From the NCBI GenBank assembly GCA_013287815.1, contig JABDDC010000002.1, positions 43,328-107,327 of the forward strand: DNA of 64,000 nucleotides, given 5' to 3'. Made by a program: the position numbers and the translations under genes. The DNA is from Chlamydiota bacterium (lineage in GTDB: Bacteria; Chlamydiota; Chlamydiia; Chlamydiales; Parachlamydiaceae). Below, piece by piece: positions 28,612 through 39,509 of this stretch (positions are counted from its first letter, which is position 1; the number at the start of each line of letters is the position of its first letter). The notes under the pieces were generated by a model that saw nothing but the letters and a program-made list of their open reading frames with translations, had not been told where the DNA came from and searched no databases.

Positions 28612-29712
28612 TTACGCCGTTGTCTCTGAATCAAAGGTCTGGTTTTGTCGTTTTTGTTTTTGCTGTTCCCGTTGGTCATCTTGGGTGAAGCGGTTGTCCG
28701 TGTCGGTGGAAATTGAAATTTCGGGTAAAGTGGAAGTTGTCATGGTATGAATTATAATACCCTTACGTTCAAGTATTTGAGAAAGATTATCTTCTGTGAT
28801 CTTGCGATTCAGGAAAACCTTGCCGGCATCAGAGAGACTTGCAAATGATAGATTGAATTCTCTCTTAGCGCCGTCGAGAACGGTTAGGGTCACTGTAGAA
28901 CCTGCCAAGATAGGTGGATAGCGCAGTTCAATGATCGTCGATGTCTTACCTTCTGCTTGTGTTCGCATGACTTGAATTTTTTCGATGATGCGAGCCGCCA
29001 GTTCCCTCATGGTTGTTTGTTCATCCATTTTTTCATCTATCTGCGGCTTGTCGGTATTGAAAGCGATATTTTGCCTGTAGGGATTGATGGCAGATAAGTC
29101 TGGTTGTTCCTCAGAGAAGCTAGCCTTTGAGGCGACTTTAGTTTTATCTTTTTTCGCCGACCCGAGGACTGAAGAATCTTCTTCAGCGACAATACCGGTA
29201 TCGGTCACTTTTTTAGGTGATGAGTTCATTGCAGTTGTTTGGCGGCCGGCTTCACTTAATGAAAAGTTGTCAGAGACCTTTTGCTGTTTTGGAGGAACAA
29301 GCGTTTGGGTTGCTGAGGGAATATTGCCTTCATTTTCCGAAGCTTCCAATGACTCATCGGCAATAAAATTATCATTTTCTTTTGCAACAGGAGGCTTAGG
29401 CACAATGGCATTTCCTACCATTAACGAAGTGGTGTCCAAAAAAGGAGAAGGCGATGGCTTAGATAGCGGCTTTGCAGTTGTTTTAGAAAGATCGAACAAG
29501 GTGGGTGCGCTGCCTTCGCTTTCCTCCATCTCGGCAACTTCTTCAGCAGCGTCTACAATTTCATCGTCCGGATTTCCGGTCATTTCTTTGATAATCTTTC
29601 TGAAATTTTTTTCCGCGCGGGGAGTGCCTGTGGGCTTCGTTTTACCGAGGCTATTCACGTCCGACCCTTTGCTTGACGGTTTGATAGAACCGATTTGATC
29701 AGGTGATGACAT
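28612..29712 (-). CDS. sctP: Type III secretion SctP/CdsP-like protein
   Basis: Position between SctO and SctQ. Long disordered N-terminus and a C-terminal folded region (IIELRYPPILAGSTVTLTVLDGAKREFNLSFAS). Confidence 0.75.
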   Translation of the reverse strand: MSSPDQIGSIKPSSKGSDVNSLGKTKPTGTPRAEKNFRKIIKEMTGNPDDEIVDAAEEVAEMEESEGSAPTLFDLSKTTAKPLSKPSPSPFLDTTSLMVGNAIVPKPPVAKENDNFIADESLEASENEGNIPSATQTLVPPKQQKVSDNFSLSEAGRQTTAMNSSPKKVTDTGIVAEEDSSVLGSAKKDKTKVASKASFSEEQPDLSAINPYRQNIAFNTDKPQIDEKMDEQTTMRELAARIIEKIQVMRTQAEGKTSTIIELRYPPILAGSTVTLTVLDGAKREFNLSFASLSDAGKVFLNRKITEDNLSQILERKGIIIHTMTTSTLPEISISTDTDNRFTQDDQREQQKQKRQNQTFDSETTA

Positions 29713-29734
29713 AACATACTCCTTTAAACAAGAA

Positions 29735-30226
29735 TTACTTACGATTTCTCGAAACGAAGATTACAGTTCCCAACTCATCCTCTTCCCGACCTTCAATGAT
29801 TTCCTGTTCTTTTTTCATTTCTTTTTCCCAGTCTTTTTTGTGGCTGACAAGTTTATCGACCTCCAGGCGCTTGATCCTTAAGTCTTCTCTAGCCTGATCC
29901 AGGTTCTTTTGCGCCAGGGTAACTTGGGCTAGCTGGTCTTTAACTTTCTTCTCTTCCACCCTTAATTTTTCTTCAACGACCTTAAGATAAGCTTTCATTT
30001 GCTGCACTTTGGGACTGGACATTTCGTGGTCGAGGGTATCGCGCAGCTGGGTTAATTTATCTTTTTTGTGGTTTTTAACCTTGTCTCTTTCAGCTTCTCT
30101 TTCTTTTAATTTTAGTTCTTCTTTTTCAAGTGCGAGCTGCCTTTCTCTAACAACTTTTTCGGCGTCTTCAACCCGTCGCTGCTTGACTTCGATGACTTGT
30201 TTTAAAGGATATTCAATAGCAGCCAT
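29735..30226 (-). CDS. sctO: Type III secretion stalk protein, YscO/CdsO-like
   Basis: Coiled-coil 163-aa protein directly downstream of the ATPase. Confidence 0.85.
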   Translation of the reverse strand: MAAIEYPLKQVIEVKQRRVEDAEKVVRERQLALEKEELKLKEREAERDKVKNHKKDKLTQLRDTLDHEMSSPKVQQMKAYLKVVEEKLRVEEKKVKDQLAQVTLAQKNLDQAREDLRIKRLEVDKLVSHKKDWEKEMKKEQEIIEGREEDELGTVIFVSRNRK

Positions 30227-30242
30227 GATTGTTCCTTAAGGG

Positions 30243-31559
30243 TTATCTAAAGAGCGATTTAAGAAGCTGGACGCTTTCCTGGAAGGAACATTTCTCATCT
30301 ACACCCTGCTTTAGGAACTTCAATACTTTTTCGATGTAATCGATAGCAAAATCCCCTGCCTTATCGGCTCCCCGTTTATATTCACCAATCTTGATCAATA
30401 GCTCGTTCTTCTTGTAGTTGGCCAAGACCTCTCTTAACTTACCTACCAGCTGCAGGTGCTCCTTGGGTACTATCGAGTTCATGACGCGGCTAGCAGAGGA
30501 TAGGACGTCAATGGCAGGATAATGGTATTGCCGTGCCAACTCGCTCGAAAGAATTATGTGACCATCCAAGATTGATCTGACTTCGTCGGCCACAGGTTCA
30601 TTCATGTCATCCCCTGCTACCAAGATCGTATAAAAAGCAGTAATGCTTCCCTTATCCGAGTTTCCGGACCTCTCCAAAAGCTTTGGCAACGTCGAGAAGA
30701 CCGATGGCGTATAACCTGCTCTCGCGGGAGGCTCGCCCGCCGCTAATCCTACTTCACGCAAAGCCCTAGCAAACCGGGTGACCGAATCCATCAACAGGAT
30801 GACAGATTTACCTTGATCGCGGAAATACTCTGCAATGGCCGTTCCTACATAGGCCGCATTCAAGCGCAACTGTGAGGTCTGGTCTGATGTCGATACGATC
30901 AGTACCGAACGCTTTAACCCTTCAGGTCCCAGATCCTTTTCAATAAATTCCCTAAGCTCTCGTCCACGCTCTCCGATGAGGCTGATGACGTTGACATCGG
31001 CGACAGCATTGCGGGCGATCATGCCTAGAAGCGTTGACTTACCACCGCCCGCTGCGGCGAATATTCCAACCCTCTGTCCGAGGCCTGTTGTCAAGATAGC
31101 ATCGATTGCACGGACGCCGACAGAAATCGGTTTATTGATCGGCATTCTCTTTACCGGATCAGGAGGTGACTGGATAACCGGATAGGTCTCAGTCAAGATC
31201 AGAGGACCTTTGGTCTCTGTATCGATCGGTTCGCCTAGTCCATTTAATATCCTTCCAAGTAACTGAGGGCCGACTTTAATATGCAGAGGTAGATAGGTGG
31301 GTATGACTTCGGATGAAGGGCCGATTCCTTTCATCTCGCCGAGAGGGGAAAGGATGACTTCTTCTCTGGTAAAGCCGACAACTTCTGTCCGAAGGGGCTC
31401 TCCCTCCCGTTTTACCAGGCAGACCTCGCCGATTTTTACTCCGGGGACGATTGCTTTAATGAGCATCCCGACAATTTCTGTAATCCGCCCATTGACTGTG
31501 GTCAATTGCATTTCTTCGATGTCAGCAAGCAGTTTGTCAATATTGTCGTTCATTATCAA
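30243..31559 (-). CDS. sctN: Type III secretion ATPase
   Basis: [20 protein letters not shown] Walker [38 protein letters not shown]. Confidence 0.97.
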   Translation of the reverse strand: MIMNDNIDKLLADIEEMQLTTVNGRITEIVGMLIKAIVPGVKIGEVCLVKREGEPLRTEVVGFTREEVILSPLGEMKGIGPSSEVIPTYLPLHIKVGPQLLGRILNGLGEPIDTETKGPLILTETYPVIQSPPDPVKRMPINKPISVGVRAIDAILTTGLGQRVGIFAAAGGGKSTLLGMIARNAVADVNVISLIGERGRELREFIEKDLGPEGLKRSVLIVSTSDQTSQLRLNAAYVGTAIAEYFRDQGKSVILLMDSVTRFARALREVGLAAGEPPARAGYTPSVFSTLPKLLERSGNSDKGSITAFYTILVAGDDMNEPVADEVRSILDGHIILSSELARQYHYPAIDVLSSASRVMNSIVPKEHLQLVGKLREVLANYKKNELLIKIGEYKRGADKAGDFAIDYIEKVLKFLKQGVDEKCSFQESVQLLKSLFR

Positions 31560-31579
31560 TCACCTCATTAGCCTTTCGC

Positions 31580-32413
31580 TTAGACTTGGACGTTCATGAT
31601 CGTCTTGGTTGATTCAAGGGCTTTGTTTAGTAAGCTGGTGAAAAGCTCGATCTGCTGCTGAACATATCCAACTTTAATCTGCAATGCCAGCATGTTTGCC
31701 GGCGTAAGGTTTGCATTATCAAGGTTGAGCGCATCAATAGTCTTATTCAGGTTTTCAAGCTGATGCTGGCTATTGGTAAGATATCCTATAAATTTTTCAA
31801 TCGGGCTTTTCGATGCTGTAGTAGATTGAGCCGGCGGTGTATATTCTACGCCTGCTTTAGATAAAGCGATCTTCAGATTGGCGTCAATATGGGTTAGTCG
31901 ATTGCGAAGAAGCGTCTGGTATGAAGATTTAATATCTGTAGTTGATTGAGAAAGCTGTGTCTTGACATCTTCAATCTGAGCAATCAGCTGTTTAGACTGA
32001 CCTTTGATATCTACTGTGCTCAGTTTGGACATGTTAGAAACCTTGCTATTTAAGTTTCTCACTTCATCCATCAAGGAGCCGGGTTTTGTTGAAACTTTTT
32101 CTACAACTTCTTCATCTCCGGTATCTTGCTGACGATGCTTGTGTTCCTGATCAGTTGCCGTGCCGTTGCCTTGCACTTTGACATCTTCTTGCGCGATAAT
32201 AGGATTAACCGATGGATTAGCATCCGGAATATTTTGCTGTGCTTCGATTTTCTGGAAGCTAGGTTGAGCTTGTATTTTTGAAGAGTCCAAAAGGCTTTGG
32301 AAATGTTCCGCATTAGGAGCTACACGCTGCAGCTCATTCTGAGCGTCGACTGCCTTATCGCTAAGTGCTTCGCTCACCTTTTTTACTGCTTCAATTTTTT
32401 CATTTAATGCCAT
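31580..32413 (-). CDS. T3SS cluster hypothetical protein (CT668 position)
   Basis: Position between needle subunit and ATPase; helical composition. Confidence 0.6.
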   Translation of the reverse strand: MALNEKIEAVKKVSEALSDKAVDAQNELQRVAPNAEHFQSLLDSSKIQAQPSFQKIEAQQNIPDANPSVNPIIAQEDVKVQGNGTATDQEHKHRQQDTGDEEVVEKVSTKPGSLMDEVRNLNSKVSNMSKLSTVDIKGQSKQLIAQIEDVKTQLSQSTTDIKSSYQTLLRNRLTHIDANLKIALSKAGVEYTPPAQSTTASKSPIEKFIGYLTNSQHQLENLNKTIDALNLDNANLTPANMLALQIKVGYVQQQIELFTSLLNKALESTKTIMNVQV

Positions 32414-32574
32414 GTTAAAATTCCCTTCGTTTAAGGATCTTTAGGGATTAACCAATGACCGAGGGAAGAAGATACATCTGTTGAGTCTGATACAAATTTC
32501 ATCTACAACTTTTGCATTCCTCATGCCCTGGGTCACATTGGCCGGGGCTAAACAAGCGTTTAGCCAACCGACTA

Positions 32575-32877
32575 TTATCCTTTAACGTTACGAGCCATAG
32601 ACATGATCGACGTATTCGCCGCACTGACTATACTCGTTGACATTTCTGATAATTGGGCCAAGTGGTTCATCAACATTTGCATGTCGAACATGTCTGCAAT
32701 ACTGATGGCACTGCGTCGTGCTTGCAAAATTTCCAATTTGGACTTCGCACTGACCGACGCACTGTTAACCATGGTAATCAAAAAGTTGATATTGAACGCT
32801 GTTTCAACTTGGCTACCTTGCATACCACCGCCAGATCCACCACCAACGCTTGAGTTTACGATAGGTTGTTGGGCCAT
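32575..32877 (-). CDS. sctF: Type III secretion needle subunit CdsF-like
   Basis: 100 aa small helical protein with Gly/Ser-rich N-terminus; genomic position. Confidence 0.8.
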   Translation of the reverse strand: MAQQPIVNSSVGGGSGGGMQGSQVETAFNINFLITMVNSASVSAKSKLEILQARRSAISIADMFDMQMLMNHLAQLSEMSTSIVSAANTSIMSMARNVKG

Positions 32878-33173
32878 ATTTCCTCCTACTAGTGTACTTA
32901 TTGTTAATTAATAAGTTCAGTAGGGAATTCAGTTTTTGGAAATTACACTTCCCGAAACCTAAAAGATATTGAGTCTTCTAAATTTCCATTCTGAAACGCT
33001 ACAAGACTTAGATATTCAACATACTGTTATAACGCTCTTATATCCAATATGTTCTTCTCCTATAAGTTTATTATAACAAACATTACTATTATTTGCAACG
33101 CCTAAGAGAAAAACGGATGCGGGGTGAGGAGTGACGGATGACGGACCGTTTGTTCACCCTCAGCCCTTAGCCT

Positions 33174-33632
33174 TCATCCTTCATCTTCGGTTTCTTCTTT
33201 TTGTTGGACGAAGAAGGGCGTTTTGTGCATTTTGGAAAGGTCTTTTTCAGCCCATTCTAATGATAAGGTACCCAAGTTTTTAATGGTGGGGTCAGCCGTA
33301 TTATCCATGGCTTCTTTGATGATTTTTTCCCCTTTTTTCCTTTTGGCCTTAGTCAGAAGGAAGCACATACCCAAGAAGGTTTTGGCAAGGTGGTTTTCCG
33401 GTTCGGCATGCAATACCTGTTCAAAAACCCTTGTGGCTTCCTTGATTTCCAGTTTATTTAAGGCGATATACCCGAGTCCAATCTGCGGAGCGGTGCTAAA
33501 GGGGCTGAGAGCTTGCGCCGCATGGAATATTCGGGTGGCGCTCGTTTCGTCAAGCTGTTTGACCGCGATAAAGCCTGCTTCGATGAGAAGGGCAAAGTCA
33601 TCTTTAAATTCTTTTATTTTTTCTTCTTCCAT
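33174..33632 (-). CDS. TPR chaperone, CdsG/PscG-like
   Basis: TPR-like sequence (AAQALSPFSTAPQIGLGYIALNKLEIKEATRVFEQVLHAEPENHLAKTFLGMC); location next to the needle gene. Confidence 0.65.
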   Translation of the reverse strand: MEEEKIKEFKDDFALLIEAGFIAVKQLDETSATRIFHAAQALSPFSTAPQIGLGYIALNKLEIKEATRVFEQVLHAEPENHLAKTFLGMCFLLTKAKRKKGEKIIKEAMDNTADPTIKNLGTLSLEWAEKDLSKMHKTPFFVQQKEETEDEG

Positions 33633-33698
33633 TTTTTCCTCTTTTTTTGTAACTGTTCACGGAGTTTGTTGAACGGTTACTTTTTTCCGAATTCCGAA

Positions 33699-33938
33699 TT
33701 ACTTATTGAATCTGGACATCACCTTTAAAAGCGAAGTGTAGCCATGCAGAAGCAAGCCAAAACGGTCAAATTCATCTTGCTGTTCACCGGAACGGAGATG
33801 ATCTTTGATCTTTTGGATGCGTGCTTCGACGCGTGCTTTAATCTCTTGGTGTTTCTTTGGTGTTTTCAATTCTTTTTCGAGGTCAAAGATAAATTCTTCA
33901 ACTGATTTTTTCTTTTTTTGTCCTTCTAATCCAAACAT
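33699..33938 (-). CDS. CdsE-like needle co-chaperone
   Basis: 79 aa helical protein downstream of sctD, the CT665 position. Confidence 0.6.
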   Translation of the reverse strand: MFGLEGQKKKKSVEEFIFDLEKELKTPKKHQEIKARVEARIQKIKDHLRSGEQQDEFDRFGLLLHGYTSLLKVMSRFNK

Positions 33939-33941
33939 ATT

Positions 33942-35828
33942 TCACCTATTGTAATCGATTCTATACTTGCTGTTGCCCTTTTCGAGGAGGATGATTGAGG
34001 GCTGTATGCTCGTAATCCTCATCCCGTCTAAAACATCCCCTTCGCTGAGGATGTGTCCGTTGATAATAACGGTGTATTTATTGCCTATGCGTGACTGTCC
34101 TGTGACTTCATATTGGTCGGAAATATTGATAATGCCCAATTCCGGTGCTTGCGCTTCGACGTAGTTGTTGACGATTCTTACGCCTGGGATCCCTTTGATT
34201 TGGATGATTACTTGCGCCAGGTCATTCGATTTGTCCGACGGGAGTTTGCCATTAAGGGAGATTTCGCCATTGGACATTTTCGGGGTGACATTGCGCAGAT
34301 TGTGTTCCTGCAGCCATGTGTTGATCTGGTTGAGTACATCCTCTTCAACAACGATCTGCTTTTTTAGCAAGTCGAGGTAAGGGAAGTTGACGCTGATATA
34401 ATCAGATAGCTGTTCGGCTTGTTTGCGCGTTGCCAGGTAGCCTGAAAGGACAAACTGACCAGCTGCCGGTGAATGGATGGTGATACCTCTCCAGGCCGGA
34501 TTTTTAGATAAGACCGAATTGATTTCCTGCCAGACGAATTCGTCGATGACAATGCCTGAATCGTCAGTGGATTTAATGAAATTCAAGCCTTGTAAGTTAT
34601 ACATCAGCTGGTTTTTATCTGAGGCGGTAGCAACGTGTCCGACGAGAAGGAGGCTGCCGGTCACTTTATTGTAGGTGAATTTGACAGCTGGGAACGGCTC
34701 CAGCGCCTTTTGAACCTGTTCGTTGGCATTCTCAATGGCATTTTCCTTGAGGGGTTCGCTCCTGAATAGGGATGCAACGGTAATGCCGGCGAAGACGAAG
34801 AGGCCGGTGATGATGGCAAGTAATAAAACATGTCCATGGTTGCGTTTTGGAGGCTCTTGAATGACCGGTTCTTGCGGTTGAACAGGTAGTTGCTGAGCGG
34901 AAGATTCTTTATCAGCTTCTTCTTTTTGCAATACCTTGACAATCGATGGGAGCAGGGGAGAGATGATAGTTTGCATTTCCCCTTCGCGATCATAGACCAC
35001 GAAAGAGGTTGTTCCCAGGGCGCAGATGATGCTGGGCGAAAGGGGTTGTTTGCCTTCAATCTGGAGACCGTTGATATGGATCCCGTTGCGGCTCTTAAGG
35101 TCTTCGATCAGAAGAGTATCTTCGGAGGTGACGGTAATCCTGGCGTGCTGCCTCGAGACGCTAGTATCGTGAAAAACAATATCGCAGGTATGCGGATCGG
35201 TACCCAGGATATAGGCATGGCCAGTCTGCATATAAAATTCAGCGCCATTATTCGGTCCGCCTACTACTTTTAGCAGCCAGCGTCCTGTTTCGGTTAATCC
35301 AAAGTTAATTTCAGCCATTTTTGCAGACTCGTTGTTATCTTGATCGGGGAAATTATCAGTGTCAGGCAATAGAGCTTTAAAGGGCTTAGGAGGGGTCGTG
35401 TCCTTAAGTGGAGTGATTACCTCCTCATTGTTTTTTACATCCTCTGCAGTCATTTCTGTAGGCTTAAGGATGGTTTCCTGGAAATCTTCCTCATCATTTA
35501 AAATATGGGCATTAGGATCGAAATAGAAACGGAAGGTTTCACCTCCAATTTTAACTGTATCCCCTTGCAGTAAAAGCTGGGGATTTTCTCCTACAGCCTC
35601 ATCATTGATCAGGATGGGATTTGTAGAGCTTAAATTTTGGATGGTGAAGCCCTGACTGGTCTTCTTGACAATTAAATGCTTCCTGGAAGTAAGAGGATCT
35701 TCGATGACAAGCTGACACTCTTCAGGATCGCGTCCAATAATCCATGAATCGCCCTCTTCCAAAGGAAGAATCAATCCATTCAGATCGCCTTCTTCTGCAA
35801 CTAACCTTGCCATAAATAATCTACCCAT
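33942..35828 (-). CDS. sctD: Type III secretion inner-ring protein with two FHA domains
   Basis: FHA motifs (WIIGRDPEECQLVIEDPLTSRKHLIV; YILGTDPHTCDIVFHDTSVSRQHARITV), TM segment HVLLLAIITGLFVFAGITVASLF, C-terminal BON-like repeats. Confidence 0.93.
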   Translation of the reverse strand: MGRLFMARLVAEEGDLNGLILPLEEGDSWIIGRDPEECQLVIEDPLTSRKHLIVKKTSQGFTIQNLSSTNPILINDEAVGENPQLLLQGDTVKIGGETFRFYFDPNAHILNDEEDFQETILKPTEMTAEDVKNNEEVITPLKDTTPPKPFKALLPDTDNFPDQDNNESAKMAEINFGLTETGRWLLKVVGGPNNGAEFYMQTGHAYILGTDPHTCDIVFHDTSVSRQHARITVTSEDTLLIEDLKSRNGIHINGLQIEGKQPLSPSIICALGTTSFVVYDREGEMQTIISPLLPSIVKVLQKEEADKESSAQQLPVQPQEPVIQEPPKRNHGHVLLLAIITGLFVFAGITVASLFRSEPLKENAIENANEQVQKALEPFPAVKFTYNKVTGSLLLVGHVATASDKNQLMYNLQGLNFIKSTDDSGIVIDEFVWQEINSVLSKNPAWRGITIHSPAAGQFVLSGYLATRKQAEQLSDYISVNFPYLDLLKKQIVVEEDVLNQINTWLQEHNLRNVTPKMSNGEISLNGKLPSDKSNDLAQVIIQIKGIPGVRIVNNYVEAQAPELGIINISDQYEVTGQSRIGNKYTVIINGHILSEGDVLDGMRITSIQPSIILLEKGNSKYRIDYNR

Positions 35829-35927
35829 TCTCTATTAAAAACTCACAATAACAGAAGGATTTAGATTATTCAAGTAATTTAAATAATGAGATAGGATGAA
35901 GGTAGATGATCTAAAAATCTTCATGCA

Positions 35928-38693
35928 CTAATCCTTAACTTGAAAAAAGCCGATTTTTAACAAGATTTCTATAGCGGCTTCATCGGTTAACTCCGTTCTA
36001 TAGGTCTCTTCATTGTATTTCCAGAATTTTGTTGTATCCGCGACTGCGCATAAGGAGTTCATTAACGTATAGGCGTTGTTGCGCGGTTTCGGTTGTGCGT
36101 TTACGTCGGCATTGACTAATTTCTTTAAAGCTTCGATGTGGACTTTGGGAGGATTATGTTTCACATAGATGCTAAGAAGCTCATTGGCCTTTTTAGAGAT
36201 TAAGCTGTTATAAAGGACTCCGGTATAAGGATCGAACGTCAGCTTATGATTCATCCCAATGAGGCGGCTTAATGCATTTTCAACATAGCCCGATTGGTGG
36301 ACTAACTGTTTTATTTTATTGCCCGCTAGTAAATTGTCACCCATCATTTCTCTCATTATCGGATTTTCGGCTGTAAGATTATCACTCATGAACTTCTGAG
36401 CAAACTGATCGAGGTAATCCCCGGCTTTTTCTTGATCAGCTTTTTGTTCACCTGCCCCACCATACTTGTACTCGATTTCCAAAAGGTCATAGGCCTGTGC
36501 AATGCCCCCCTTCTTTCCTACGCTGCAGTTTTGGATAGATTCTGAAATCATCAATATAGCCACTTCCCTTTCCGATAGCAGTTGCCCTTCTGGGAGTTCA
36601 TTTGGGATGGTCGATATATGCTCGATAAGTTTACTGAGTTGTGCAAGATCTCCCGGAGCTTCATCGCCAGGTTTACCTTTAGGAATTGCTAATAGCCGGG
36701 TGATGTAGAGGTCTGACACAAAGTTATCTTTGAGTAGATTAAAAAGGCCCAGTTCATTTTCAAAGTGCTCATTACTTCTTCCGGTGATTTCAGCGATCTG
36801 ACGTAACAATTTTTGCTTCTTTTCTTTGTCCATTCCATTGAGGCGGTTTTCAAGTGCAGAGAAATGGTTATTAAAAAACTGTGGGTCAATATCCGGAACC
36901 TGACCGAAGAGGATCGGTTTTAGATTGGCTCTTGCACGGAATGTATCCAGGTTAATGGAGATATTTTTTCCTTCCAGGTTTTCCACAGGCAATTCAATTT
37001 GAGGAATTTTCTCTGTTGCCATTTGTTGCAGCTGTTTATAAACATTATAAGGGTTGTTGGGCTTTGTGCTGGTTTCAGTGAGAATGAGTTTGTTAAGTGC
37101 TAGTTGAGCTAAGGGGTGCTCATCAAATAGCTGAAAAACGGTTAAGTCCATATAGACTAATTTAGCAAGATAACGAGTTTCTTCTAAGTCCGTTGTTGAT
37201 TCGAGTTTTGTCGAAATATGATCATGCGACATTTTGAGTAATGATTGATCTTTTAAAAGCCTGGCTATCACTGATTCTTTGCCAAGTGATTGCAAATCTA
37301 CATTTGCAATGGTTTCCAATAGCATTTCATATTTATCCTCCGGAAAGAATGTAAGAGTAGTCAATATTGCAAGATTATGACTTGAGTATAATGATGGTAT
37401 GATATCGATGAGAAAGGCCCTTTGAGAAGGAGGAATGAGCTTAATAAGTGAAGTCAATGAAGAATACGAAATCATATTGTCTTTAGCTTTTTTAACGAAG
37501 AATCGAATTTTTGCGACATCCACCTGTTCATTTTCTGGGATTAAAGTGATTATATTTAAGATATGTTTCTTTTCTTCCGGGGCATAATTTTTGTCATTTA
37601 CAACGGAATTAAATAAGTCTAATCGTCCTGATTTCATAAATGAATGATAAATGGTAATTAGGTCTCTCAGCTTAAAATCTTTAATGTTGTCTATTTTCTT
37701 TTTAATCGGAATGATTTGTTTGATGATATCGAGGTGCATATCTTGAGGGATGTCCTTGAGCCCTATAATGAGTTCCGGAATGAGGAGATCTTTTTTCCCT
37801 TTTCGAGGAAAAAGGGCTAACATGGTCTGTAGCTTATCTTCCTTAATATTACCTTGTACCTCATCCATTTTGTAATAAAAGATGTATTTGTCGCCATTAT
37901 TTTCAGTACTAGTCACGACTCCATCAATTTTGCCATTTACATAGTTACCCTCATAAACATCTCCATTAGAAGTAGTCACTTTTCCTTTCCCATGCCTCAT
38001 ATCGTCTTTAAATCGACCCTCATATTTATGGCCATCTTTAAAATAAGAGGTCCCTGTTCCATTTCTTCTTCCGTTACTGTATTCACCTACGTATTTATTG
38101 CCGCTAGCCCAAACTGTAGTTCCTTTACCCTGAATTAAGTTTCTTGCCCATTGTCCCGTGTATGTGGAGCCATCCGCAAAATAACATGTCCCTTTTCCAT
38201 GCATCTTACCTAAAAAGGAATCGCCGATGTAAATTAAATCTGTGTCCTTAAAAAAGGCTGCGAGGCATTCATTCTTTTTTTGTGCGAATGCACTTTTTAT
38301 TACCTTTCTAGGATCTAGTCCCATATCAAGCAAGGACTTCAAGCTAGCCGCATCATCATTCTTAATCGCTTCTTCAGCAAGTACTTCCAAGGAAGAGCGA
38401 TTGACCTCTTTTAACTTATTGATGTAATTAAGGTTGGTTTTGACGCCAAATAGTGACTTTAACTTATTACCCATTTTGGTTATGAGAGGCGTGTTAGTTT
38501 TATAAACACTTCTAACGACCTTTACCTTGCCCAGTAGCGCAATTTTCTCATCTAGCGGAAGTGATTCCTCAAAAATTTTCTTTTTAAAATTATCGATGAT
38601 TTTATTTTGGTCGGCTTTAGCCGGGGCATCAGGAAGGATAAAAGGCTCTTCCCTTTGATTATTAGCGATATAGAAATTATCAGCAGGCTCCAT
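35928..38693 (-). CDS. Large MORN-repeat protein, candidate T3SS effector
   Basis: About five MORN repeats (GKGTCYFADGSTYTGQWARNL, GKGTTVWASGNKYVGEYSNGRRNGTG, GKGKVTTSNGDVYEGNYVNGK), then about 640 aa helical. Confidence 0.75.
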   Translation of the reverse strand: MEPADNFYIANNQREEPFILPDAPAKADQNKIIDNFKKKIFEESLPLDEKIALLGKVKVVRSVYKTNTPLITKMGNKLKSLFGVKTNLNYINKLKEVNRSSLEVLAEEAIKNDDAASLKSLLDMGLDPRKVIKSAFAQKKNECLAAFFKDTDLIYIGDSFLGKMHGKGTCYFADGSTYTGQWARNLIQGKGTTVWASGNKYVGEYSNGRRNGTGTSYFKDGHKYEGRFKDDMRHGKGKVTTSNGDVYEGNYVNGKIDGVVTSTENNGDKYIFYYKMDEVQGNIKEDKLQTMLALFPRKGKKDLLIPELIIGLKDIPQDMHLDIIKQIIPIKKKIDNIKDFKLRDLITIYHSFMKSGRLDLFNSVVNDKNYAPEEKKHILNIITLIPENEQVDVAKIRFFVKKAKDNMISYSSLTSLIKLIPPSQRAFLIDIIPSLYSSHNLAILTTLTFFPEDKYEMLLETIANVDLQSLGKESVIARLLKDQSLLKMSHDHISTKLESTTDLEETRYLAKLVYMDLTVFQLFDEHPLAQLALNKLILTETSTKPNNPYNVYKQLQQMATEKIPQIELPVENLEGKNISINLDTFRARANLKPILFGQVPDIDPQFFNNHFSALENRLNGMDKEKKQKLLRQIAEITGRSNEHFENELGLFNLLKDNFVSDLYITRLLAIPKGKPGDEAPGDLAQLSKLIEHISTIPNELPEGQLLSEREVAILMISESIQNCSVGKKGGIAQAYDLLEIEYKYGGAGEQKADQEKAGDYLDQFAQKFMSDNLTAENPIMREMMGDNLLAGNKIKQLVHQSGYVENALSRLIGMNHKLTFDPYTGVLYNSLISKKANELLSIYVKHNPPKVHIEALKKLVNADVNAQPKPRNNAYTLMNSLCAVADTTKFWKYNEETYRTELTDEAAIEILLKIGFFQVKD

Positions 38694-38964
38694 ATAACCC
38701 CCTGTTTATTAAAAAAATCCACTAAACTCATTATAGCATACAGTTAATTTATAAAAACTAATTATTTGTAATATAATTCAGAATAAAACCGAGAGAGCGT
38801 GTTAATATCTTACTAATCCATTATTTTGTTATATCGTTTTATTGTTGGTATACGTCCTTTCGAAAGCGGCTGTGCCCTCCAGAATGGACTACATCTCGAC
38901 ACACTTTATTTCTTGAATCAAAATAATTAATTTTATATTATTTGTTTCTTTAATTCGGAGGAAT

Positions 38965-39498
38965 ATGAAAGATTGGCCGCATGCACCGACACATCGTTTT
39001 AATGAAAAAGGTACCTATATGATAACCGGAGCCACATATGAAAAAGTTCATATTTTTAAAAGACCACAAGAATTGGATATAATTCAGGAACAATTGTTTG
39101 AGATATCATTGCATTATGGCTGGATTTTAGACTCATGGGCAATTTTTCCTAATCATTATCATTTCATAGCACATTCACCGGATAATCCTCTTTCATTGCG
39201 ACCTTTTCTTAATCAACTTCATAGCAACACAGCAAGGATTATTAATGAGATGCAAGGTCAAATCGGAAGACAAGTTTGGTATAATTTTTGGGATTCACAT
39301 CTTACTTATGAAAAATCTTATAAAGCCAGATTAAATTATGTGATGCAGAATCCTGTGAGGCACAAAATTGTCCAAGACGCGCGGGATTATGATTGGTGTT
39401 CAGCTCGCTGGTTTGCTAAAAACGCAACAACTGCACAATATAAAACAATCACGGGTTTTAAAATTGATAAGGTTAATGTAATGGATGATTTTGACTAA
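38965..39498 (+). CDS. REP-associated tyrosine transposase (RAYT; Y1_Tnp/IS200-like)
   Basis: GTYMITGATYEKVHIF, AIFPNHYHFIAHSP (HxH motif), YVMQNPVRHKIVQDARDYDWCSA. Confidence 0.92.
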   Translation: MKDWPHAPTHRFNEKGTYMITGATYEKVHIFKRPQELDIIQEQLFEISLHYGWILDSWAIFPNHYHFIAHSPDNPLSLRPFLNQLHSNTARIINEMQGQIGRQVWYNFWDSHLTYEKSYKARLNYVMQNPVRHKIVQDARDYDWCSARWFAKNATTAQYKTITGFKIDKVNVMDDFD

Positions 39499-39509
39499 TA
39501 AAAGCCGTC

